DNA of 40,899 nucleotides, from assembly GCA_900316965.1 (NCBI GenBank), contig ONEY01000015.1, forward strand, positions 1-40,899, given 5' to 3'. Under the pieces are notes generated by a model. The model was not told the DNA's origin and searched no databases. It was given only the letters and a program-made list of their open reading frames with translations. Below, in pieces: positions 35,665 through 40,899 of the stretch (positions are counted from its first letter, which is position 1; the number at the start of each line of letters is the position of its first letter). Source of the stretch: an uncultured Bacteroidales bacterium (lineage in GTDB: Bacteria > Bacteroidota > Bacteroidia > Bacteroidales > P3). Made by a program: the position numbers and the translations under genes.

Positions 35665-36947
35665 CCACTTTCGATATAGACAATACCTGCAAGACAAAAT
35701 ATCTGGAAGTGTTGGAAAGCATTAAAGAGCAGGCTCACGCTCTAAAAGCTATCCACAACCCCCAGACTTGGCGTCTATCTGCATTGACGTTTGCATTACA
35801 TCTCCACGACTGCTACATACTGTTTGATTCATTAAAAAAGAGTTGGGCTGTAAAAATACCGCTTTCGGAGGCGTGGGATGTAAATCTCTCAGGATGGAAA
35901 AATGAAATATGGTCACTTGTTAACGATGTTTCAAGTTTTACTGAAAACGATAAATATGCTAATTTTCAGCACTTATGTGAAGAAGACTACCGTACTTTCA
36001 TAAAAAAGACTGGAGAATGCTTAGGTGGCACATTACCGATAAATGATATTTTGGACTTCTTGTCAGAGAAGAATACTGAATTGAAGAATGTAATTATAGA
36101 TAGTGGTAAAGATTTATCGACACTGCTCTCCGACACACAGGCTATGCTTTACAATTTACCATCCTTACTATATGAGAAATTCTATGACGATTTGGTTGGT
36201 ATCTATTTAAAAGATAATGACACTCCTTATATGATTGCCGTAAACGACGGACTCATGCCATATGAGCAATGGAAAGCTTCAAAGTCTCAAAAAAAACTAC
36301 CAGAGTTAATCTCGTCAAAAATAAAGAATGCCCATGCGAGTATGCTCGACATCAAATTTTGGCAGGAGACATGGGAAGAATGCTTTGATCTCGAGAAACG
36401 GGAAATCAATAAAGAGGGATTCGCTCGCTTCATATTCCAAAACCGAAAAAGTATCATTGGTAATAAACAATATCCCTGTAAAAACTGCCTTGAAAAATGC
36501 TTTGCTACACTTTGTTTATGTGAGCACTTGTGGAATGAGTATGACCGGCTAAAGAATCCAGAAGTTACTGTAGATGTATTGAAACAAAAAATTTTGCCTG
36601 ATATCAAACCTCTAGAGGAAATTGTGAAGGATGAATATAAACAACGATATCTTCTGGTGTGGAATCTAATTCTTGAGGATGACACTATTTTTCGTTTGTT
36701 GAAAGAAATAAATCCGAACAAATTTAAGGGTGGCTATAATCAGAAACTTGTCTGCAATATAATTGGCATGATGGCAGAAAAGGGATTGTTTACAAAATCA
36801 AAAAATAAAATTGACGCACTTATCTATTTGGGGACAACTCATTACAAATACTTGACAGAGCTTGCTGTAAATGATGACAATAAAAATTGTGCAATGACGG
36901 AAAATGTAAGGAACGTTATAGAAAACATTCTGGACAATTCTTCGTAG
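35661..36947 (+). CDS. Uncharacterised third gene of the restriction-modification operon
   Basis: 428 aa. I recognise no family. It is soluble, largely helical by composition, with no signal peptide. A cysteine cluster in the second half (C273, C276, C280, C285, C287 and H289, within YPCKNCLEKCFATLCLCEH) could bind a metal. The C-terminal region contains NPNKFKGGYNQKLVCNIIGMMAEKGLF and GTTHYKYLTELAV, suggestive of a helical or winged-helix-like domain. It overlaps the S-subunit stop by 4 nt (ATGA) and shares the operon's AT-rich composition, and a terminator follows. It is therefore probably a working part of the system rather than a bystander. Its role could be regulatory, structural or an extra effector; none can be chosen from sequence. 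Confidence 0.75.
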   Translation: MTTFDIDNTCKTKYLEVLESIKEQAHALKAIHNPQTWRLSALTFALHLHDCYILFDSLKKSWAVKIPLSEAWDVNLSGWKNEIWSLVNDVSSFTENDKYANFQHLCEEDYRTFIKKTGECLGGTLPINDILDFLSEKNTELKNVIIDSGKDLSTLLSDTQAMLYNLPSLLYEKFYDDLVGIYLKDNDTPYMIAVNDGLMPYEQWKASKSQKKLPELISSKIKNAHASMLDIKFWQETWEECFDLEKREINKEGFARFIFQNRKSIIGNKQYPCKNCLEKCFATLCLCEHLWNEYDRLKNPEVTVDVLKQKILPDIKPLEEIVKDEYKQRYLLVWNLILEDDTIFRLLKEINPNKFKGGYNQKLVCNIIGMMAEKGLFTKSKNKIDALIYLGTTHYKYLTELAVNDDNKNCAMTENVRNVIENILDNSS

Positions 36948-36990
36948 TTTTTTCGTAAAGAAAAGAATACTAGTGTATATTATTAATAAT

Positions 36991-37034
36991 CAGTTGGTAA
37001 ATAATTAATATTTGCCAACTGATTTTATTTTTTT
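36991..37034 (+). terminator. Terminator closing the restriction-modification operon
   Basis: A 13-bp stem with one T-G pair (CAGTTGGTAAATA at 36991-37003, complement at 37009-37021) has a 5-nt loop and a T-rich tail to 37034. Confidence 0.8.
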
Positions 37035-37053
37035 ATGTACTTATCAGTCATTC

Positions 37054-37061
37054 TACTTTTG
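37054..37061 (+). promoter_or_regulatory. Bacteroidota -7 element before the 37206 gene
   Basis: TACTTTTG matches TAnnTTTG. Transcription from here would give an untranslated leader of about 135 nt before the ATG at 37206. Confidence 0.55.
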
Positions 37062-37106
37062 CATCAGTTTTCGAAAACGAAACATTAGTCATCAACATTT
37101 TTACCC

Positions 37107-37171
37107 CCGCTGAAAAGGCAGCGGCTGTCGAGTGAAGCTGAGGAAGTCTCGCGAGATTCGGGTGGCCACCC
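37107..37171 (+). promoter_or_regulatory. Structured leader with three nested palindromes
   Basis: Hairpin CCGCTG/CAGCGG (37107-37124), palindrome TCTCGCGAGA (37147-37156) and palindrome GGGTGGCCACCC (37160-37171) all lie between the promoter and the start codon. A leader RNA element is plausible but matches no riboswitch I know. Confidence 0.45.
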
Positions 37172-37205
37172 TTCTGAAACTCCTCTCGCCAAAATTCGAC
37201 TAATA

Positions 37206-37604
37206 ATGAAAAAAGCAAAAAATGTTTTTTCCGACAACTTCCGTATCGAGACCCAGACGGTCTTCAACGAGAACGGTAACATCAACATCTACCCCTGCCA
37301 TTTTGAAGAGAAACACTTCATCGTGGCCGACGGCAATCAAGCCAAACAGAAAGGACGCATGGTGACCGAGGACGACGGAACGTCGCTCTTCCGACCTTAT
37401 GCGGTTGACAGCGGCAGCCGTTACAACACTCTCTTCAGCACCGCTCACGGCACTATGAAGGAAAGCAAGAACGACATCATCGTCCAGCTGCGCTTGCCAA
37501 AACGTCTGGGCAAAGCTATTATGAAGAGTATTCTCTATGATGAGGCCGGCGAGATGTGCAACTTTATCAAGACTCGTCGCAAGAAAATCTTTTGGGCCTG
37601 GTAG
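37206..37604 (+). CDS. Uncharacterised protein upstream of the primase locus
   Basis: 132 aa, no signal peptide or membrane segment. The N-terminal part (NIYPCHFEEKHFIVADGNQAKQKGRMV) looks beta-rich. The C-terminal part is basic and helical (IIVQLRLPKRLGKAIMKSIL, ending KTRRKKIFWAW), which would suit nucleic-acid or protein binding. No family is recognised. It is preceded by its own promoter and a structured leader, and followed by a 227-nt gap that holds paired inverted repeats. Confidence 0.7.
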   Translation: MKKAKNVFSDNFRIETQTVFNENGNINIYPCHFEEKHFIVADGNQAKQKGRMVTEDDGTSLFRPYAVDSGSRYNTLFSTAHGTMKESKNDIIVQLRLPKRLGKAIMKSILYDEAGEMCNFIKTRRKKIFWAW

Positions 37605-37641
37605 GGAGGAAAACGATTGCCAAGTACCCCCCCAACTCTCC

Positions 37642-37811
37642 AGTCACAGAGTCACAGTCACAGTTGAAAAAAAAGTCATATCCTAACTCATATACCCTCT
37701 CTTTATATACTTATAATTAATTAATAATAAGATATATAGATATAGAAAATAGGATGGATTTGAAAGTTGGCAAGTGACTTTAAAAACAACTGTGACTCTG
37801 TGACTGTGACT
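37642..37811. repeat. Inverted pair of 37-nt repeats around an AT-rich core; origin-like
   Basis: The left arm (37642-37678) and the reverse complement of the right arm (37775-37811) agree at 28 of 37 positions. Each arm contains three (AG)TCACAG units in a different order, then CAGTTG, and ends in AAAGTCA. The 96-nt core between them is very AT-rich (TATATACTTATAATTAATT and similar). The layout resembles an iteron/unwinding-element origin or a large operator. Confidence 0.65.
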
Positions 37812-37831
37812 TAAAAACAAAAAATTAAACA

Positions 37832-39160
37832 ATGAAAAAAATAAACAATATGCTGAACTACAACATTTTCGACAAGAAAGCCCCTGCTATGCCCAAGCCC
37901 TCGAAGGGCACAGAATTCTGCAAATTTCTCCTCTCAAAGGCATCAAAAGACATGCGAGAACCCCTCGTTCCGATGGCTTTGCCCGCCTTGGCGGCGCACC
38001 TGACCGACGTAAAGTTCATGTACTCGGACAACAAATATTACGAGCTTTGTGGCCAAATGGGGCATCTCATAGGCCCTTCGGGCGTCGGTAAGGCTCAGTT
38101 GACGCATCTCATTGAGGCTATCATGCGCTCGTTCCGCAACCACGACGAGATGGAGTACCAGCGTCTGGCCGACTGGCAACGTCAGATGAAGACCCGTGGT
38201 GCCAACAAGGAGAAACCAGAACGTCCCGATGTGGCTTTCTGGTTCCCGCCTGCCGACCTCACCAACGCTGCTTTTCTGCAGAACGCTATGGCGCTGGAGA
38301 AACAGGGCAACCGCACACAATATCTCAATCTCCCCGAGGTGGAGATGGCCGACCGTATGTGCGGCGGACACAAGCAGGTAAGCCAAACAGTAAGAAATAT
38401 TTACGATATGCAGAGAGGGGCAGGTGCCCTTCGAGCAACCGAGTCGGGAATTACCGGCAATCCTGTCCTCCGTGTGAACCTGACCTTCAGCTCCACCCCC
38501 GATGCCGCACGCACGTTCTACAAGAAGGATCTTACCAACGGCTTCTTCGGACGTATCCCTTTCGCCTACAAGGGACGCGGCGAACGCAGCGGACGAATTC
38601 CCCGCCAGGGAACCTACGACGAAGGATTCCTCCGCCAACTCGACGAATACCTCCTGAGGCTCGACAACTGCAAGGGCGAATTCAAGGTTGCTCAACTCAA
38701 CAAAGTGGCTGACCAACTGGCCGACGAAATGGCTCGCCTTGCCGACCTTGCCGACGACGACAATCTTTTCGAACTCAGCCACCGCAGCATCTTTGCCGCC
38801 TGGAAGAAAGGCGCCACCCTCTGGATTCTGAACGACCAGACGTGGTCACGCTCCATCGGTGAGTTTGTCGTCTGGTTCTGCTACTACGACCTCTGGTCGA
38901 AAGTAAAGGTGTTCGGCGACCTGTTCAAGAGTGGCGACTTCCTGTCGGACGAGGTGCAGCGCAGCGGCCCCAAGAACATGCTCGACGACCTCCCCGAAAC
39001 ATTCAACGAGCAACAACTCGAGGCCTTGCGTCTCACCTTGGGCAAAAGCAAGGAAGGCACAAAACACCTCCTCAACGTCTGGAAGTACCGTGGCTTCATC
39101 ACCCTCGACCCCTCCACCAACCTCTACACCAAAACCCCCGAATACCTTGGTAAAGTTTAA
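37832..39160 (+). CDS. DUF3987-like P-loop protein of a primase locus
   Basis: 442 aa. Walker A is GPSGVGK at 81-87, and a Walker B-like segment follows (QYLNLPEVEMAD). Phrases such as FWFPPADLTNAAFLQNAMAL and VNLTFSSTPDAARTFYKKDL, then GFFGRIPFAYKG, fit the DUF3987 family of helicase-like ATPases found beside primases in Bacteroidota and mobile elements. The C-terminus has a helical tail that may be a small winged helix (LRLTLGKSKEGTKHLLNVWKYRGFI). It would be cytoplasmic and ATP-using. The primase-like gene follows 5 nt downstream, so the two are one operon. Confidence 0.7.
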   Translation: MKKINNMLNYNIFDKKAPAMPKPSKGTEFCKFLLSKASKDMREPLVPMALPALAAHLTDVKFMYSDNKYYELCGQMGHLIGPSGVGKAQLTHLIEAIMRSFRNHDEMEYQRLADWQRQMKTRGANKEKPERPDVAFWFPPADLTNAAFLQNAMALEKQGNRTQYLNLPEVEMADRMCGGHKQVSQTVRNIYDMQRGAGALRATESGITGNPVLRVNLTFSSTPDAARTFYKKDLTNGFFGRIPFAYKGRGERSGRIPRQGTYDEGFLRQLDEYLLRLDNCKGEFKVAQLNKVADQLADEMARLADLADDDNLFELSHRSIFAAWKKGATLWILNDQTWSRSIGEFVVWFCYYDLWSKVKVFGDLFKSGDFLSDEVQRSGPKNMLDDLPETFNEQQLEALRLTLGKSKEGTKHLLNVWKYRGFITLDPSTNLYTKTPEYLGKV

Positions 39161-39165
39161 AGACT

Positions 39166-40125
39166 ATGATTATGGATAAGTTTGAACTTCAACAGCTGCG
39201 CGACCTCCCAATCGAGGAGGTCGCCGAGCGGCTGGGAATGGAGGTGAGGGGCCACAAGGCGCTCTGCCCCTTCCACGACGATCACCACGCTAGCCTCTCA
39301 TTCCACATACGCCGCAACACCTTCCGATGCTTCGTCTGCGACGCACATGGAGGCACTATCGACCTCGTCATGCGCTGCCTCCACAAGGATTTTAAAGAGG
39401 CCTGCCAGTGGCTCTCCTGCGGCACCACTATCAGTAGTTCCCCCTCTAAGATAGAGGGGGTGGACGCGAAGCGGACGGGGGCGTGTGCCCCACCCCCCTT
39501 CGACCCCTCCCGCTACTCCCGCTTCTTCGACCATCCCTATCTATCCCCAGCCGCCAAAGCCTTCCTCTTCGACCAGCGCCGGCTCGACCCCCGTGTCGTC
39601 CGCTGGTGCCGACTCACCTCCTGGCGCGACCGCAATGGCATAGATTGGCTGCAAATTCCCTACTACGACCGCAACGGCCGCCTCATCGGCATCCAGAACC
39701 GCAACCTAGGAGTCAGCCAAAATTCAAAATTCGAAATTCAAAATTCGAAATTGGAAGCGCAGCCTCGTTTCCGCTTCCCTCGTGGCTCCCAATGCTCCAT
39801 CTACAACATCCCCATCCTCAACCGACTCCAACCCCACGAGGCGCTCTACATCACCGAAGGGGCTTCCGACTGCTGGGCGATGCTATCCTCCGGCCACAAA
39901 GCCATAGCCATACCCTCGGCAACCCTCCTCAGCCGAAAAGACAAGGAACTGTTGTCATCGTTGTCGTCAACGTTATCGTTGACCTTCCACATGTTCCCCG
40001 ACCGTGACGCCCCGGGCGAGAGGCTCTTCCTGCAGCTAAGGGATATTCTTCCCAACCTCCAGCACCACCAGCTGCCACCCTCCTGCAAAGACTACAGCGA
40101 CTACTATGTAACGTTTAAAATTTAA
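39166..40125 (+). CDS. CHC2 zinc finger / TOPRIM primase-like protein
   Basis: 319 aa. The N-terminal CHC2 zinc finger has C34, H37, C55 and C58 (CPFHDDHH; FRCFVCDAHGG). The C-terminal TOPRIM domain has the glutamate in ITEGASD (E231, D235) and the DxD metal site in MFPDRDAPGE (D279, D281). This is a shortened DnaG-like layout, and DnaG's own helicase-binding C-terminus is missing. It may make primers or bind DNA ends for the adjacent P-loop protein. The linker between the domains contains two repeat insertions (39440-39497 and 39721-39752) that keep the frame open. An ATG two codons in (39172) is an equal start. Confidence 0.85.
   Translation: MIMDKFELQQLRDLPIEEVAERLGMEVRGHKALCPFHDDHHASLSFHIRRNTFRCFVCDAHGGTIDLVMRCLHKDFKEACQWLSCGTTISSSPSKIEGVDAKRTGACAPPPFDPSRYSRFFDHPYLSPAAKAFLFDQRRLDPRVVRWCRLTSWRDRNGIDWLQIPYYDRNGRLIGIQNRNLGVSQNSKFEIQNSKLEAQPRFRFPRGSQCSIYNIPILNRLQPHEALYITEGASDCWAMLSSGHKAIAIPSATLLSRKDKELLSSLSSTLSLTFHMFPDRDAPGERLFLQLRDILPNLQHHQLPPSCKDYSDYYVTFKI
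39440..39497. repeat. GC-rich palindromic insertion inside the primase-like gene
   Basis: CCCCCTCT (39440-39447) and AGAGGGGG (39453-39460) form a perfect 8-bp stem with a 5-nt loop. A GGGGC/GCCCC hairpin follows, and GGGGGTGG also has a partner CCACCCCC farther on. It is translated as the low-complexity linker SSPSKIEGVDAKRTGACAPP. Confidence 0.65.
39721..39752. repeat. 14-nt tandem repeat inside the primase-like gene
   Basis: AATTCAAAATTCGA occurs twice in tandem and then partially (AATT). Because 14 is not a multiple of three, the copies are read in different frames, giving NSKFEIQNSKLE in the interdomain linker. Confidence 0.75.
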
Positions 40126-40131
40126 AGACAT

Positions 40132-40350
40132 ATGGAAAACTTCAAAATCAAATCTTACACCAAGAAAGAACTCGCTCTCCTCTATTTCCCCGACAGCACG
40201 CCGGAGACCGCCGTCAAGCACCTAATGGCTCTTATCCGCCACAACGACATGCTCTGCGACGAGCTGAGCGAAATGGGCTATTATTCCCGAAGCAAGACCT
40301 TCACGCCCCGCCAAGTGCAGGCCATTATCGACTGGCTAGGAGCCCCGTAA
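40132..40350 (+). CDS. DUF4248-like small protein
   Basis: 72 aa. The sequence FKIKSYTKKELALLYFPDSTPETAVKHLMALI, then GYYSRSKTFTPRQVQAIIDWLG, fits the DUF4248 family, which in Bacteroidales genomes often sits in the same kind of locus as a P-loop/VirE-type gene and an HU-like gene. It reads like a small HTH or adaptor protein (Y-x-P-D start, C-terminal 'FTPRQVQ' helix). It starts 6 nt after the primase-like gene, so it is the third gene of that operon. The function is unknown. Confidence 0.78.
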   Translation: MENFKIKSYTKKELALLYFPDSTPETAVKHLMALIRHNDMLCDELSEMGYYSRSKTFTPRQVQAIIDWLGAP

Positions 40351-40357
40351 ACACCTT

Positions 40358-40402
40358 TATCCACCGCTATCGGAAGTAATAAGTATCTATCCGCCGCTAT
40401 CG
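40358..40402 (+). repeat. 15-nt direct repeat with 30-nt period
   Basis: TATCCACCGCTATCG (40358-40372) and TATCCGCCGCTATCG (40388-40402) differ at one base. They sit just upstream of the -7 element at 40427 and could be operator half-sites. Confidence 0.6.
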
Positions 40403-40426
40403 TCACAACCCCACGAAAAACGGTTG

Positions 40427-40434
40427 TATCTTTG
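40427..40434 (+). promoter_or_regulatory. Bacteroidota -7 element before the last gene
   Basis: TATCTTTG matches TAnnTTTG. It would give a leader of about 175 nt before the ATG at 40615, including the repeats at 40479-40511 and a TTAACC-rich stretch at 40559-40594. Confidence 0.55.
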
Positions 40435-40478
40435 CATCATGAAAAGCCCCAACTAAGCCTCCTCTCCATCCCCCTTTT

Positions 40479-40511
40479 AGCGGACTCATAGCGGACTCAT
40501 AGCGAACCCAT
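40479..40511. repeat. 11-nt tandem repeat in the leader of the last gene
   Basis: Three units, AGCGGACTCAT, AGCGGACTCAT and AGCGAACCCAT, lie head to tail. Their reverse complement matches the first two units of the array at 22311-22332. Confidence 0.8.
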
Positions 40512-40614
40512 CCAACACAAACCTTAACCATAACGTTAACTTTAACTCTTCATGAATCTATTAACCTAATAACCTATTAACCTATTTATTAACCTTTTTA
40601 AAAAAAATTGTACT

Positions 40615-40899
40615 ATGGGAAAATTTCGTTCTCTTATCTACTTTACCGGGCGCACCGGTAACGTAGTGGGCCGCAAAGGCCCCAACGGTGAGTTCATCAC
40701 CGCAATGCACCAACCTACCGTCAACCAGCCCAACACCGAGGCCCAGCAAGCACTCAAGGCTAAGCTGAAACTGGTGTCGAGCACCATGAACAAGTTCGTC
40801 GCCATCGCCAAGGACAACATGGTGTGCCAAAACGGCCGCAACTACTGGCAGGAGCTCATCGCCACCAACCTCGACGAGGCCGTCACCGGCTCGCTCAAC
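40615..40899 (+). CDS. Uncharacterised protein (possibly DUF6266-like), cut by the window end
   Basis: 95 codons are visible and the frame is open at the last base. The start MGKFRSLIYFTGRTGNVVGRKG, then ITAMHQPTVNQPNTEAQQALKAKLKLVSS, resembles DUF6266 proteins of Bacteroidota (a 'G.VGTVVG' opening followed by 'P.T..Q...R.K' and a hydrophobic helix), but I hold that loosely. HU-like genes commonly lie at this place in related loci, and this does not look like HU. It has its own promoter with a long repeat-bearing leader. Confidence 0.7.
   Translation, partial: MGKFRSLIYFTGRTGNVVGRKGPNGEFITAMHQPTVNQPNTEAQQALKAKLKLVSSTMNKFVAIAKDNMVCQNGRNYWQELIATNLDEAVTGSLN

Noticed and set aside
32682..36947. 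BREX, DISARM or classical type I restriction-modification system
   Set aside because: There is no HsdR, PglX-size methylase, PglZ, Lon-like or DrmA-type gene; the nuclease is fused to the methylase instead.
40358..40511. CRISPR array
   Set aside because: Repeats are 11-15 nt, directly tandem or with only one spacer, and no cas genes are present.

Overview
The window reads as a chromosomal segment of a Bacteroidota bacterium, most likely order Bacteroidales. The reasons are: four type IX secretion system (T9SS) genes (gldK/porK, porP-like, porU, porV); a secreted protein ending in a T9SS sorting domain; a fused murF-alr gene; a DUF2851 gene and an OstA-like gene, both typical of the phylum; and Bacteroidota-type promoters (TAnnTTTG at -7). 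The porU-porV-ispF order resembles what I recall from Porphyromonas gingivalis. I cannot name the species.

Layout. 1-2417: two tandem paralogous secreted proteins on the minus strand, the distal one cut by the window edge. 2641-4720: a minus-strand ECF sigma factor operon with three small membrane or lipoprotein genes. 5015-6097: a WG-repeat lipoprotein. 6294-9695: a membrane polyferredoxin and a SulP anion transporter, divergently transcribed from a shared promoter region. 9986-11253: a hemerythrin/RIC-like gene coupled to an atypical LuxR-type regulator. 11374-17250: housekeeping genes on the minus strand (murF-alr, DUF2851, dnaJ, grpE). 17421-21966: an OstA-like gene, then gldK and porP. 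22666-31793: plus-strand porU, porV, ispF, clpS, nfeD, floA, followed by a coupled trio of thioesterase, AlkZ-related protein and secreted nuclease.

From about 31.8 kb the window becomes accessory. It holds palindrome-rich intergenic DNA, a small lipoprotein, and an AT-rich restriction-modification operon. That operon has a nuclease-methylase fusion and a two-TRD specificity subunit, together resembling the type IIB enzyme BcgI, plus an uncharacterised third gene with a cysteine cluster. Next comes a more GC-rich locus: a structured leader and small unknown gene, a 37-nt inverted repeat pair around an AT-rich core, a DUF3987-like P-loop protein, a CHC2/TOPRIM primase-like protein, a DUF4248-like protein, and an unknown gene cut by the window end. 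I see no integrase, transposase, tRNA, rRNA or CRISPR array.

How the genes relate. GldK, PorP-like, PorU and PorV are outer-membrane or periplasmic parts of one secretion machine, and the first two genes are likely its cargo. porL, porM and porN, which usually follow porK, are absent, and a strong terminator directly follows gldK. The best candidates for something undescribed are the third gene of the restriction-modification operon, the primase/P-loop locus with its origin-like repeats, and an 11-nt helically phased repeat present both upstream of porU and in the leader of the last gene.
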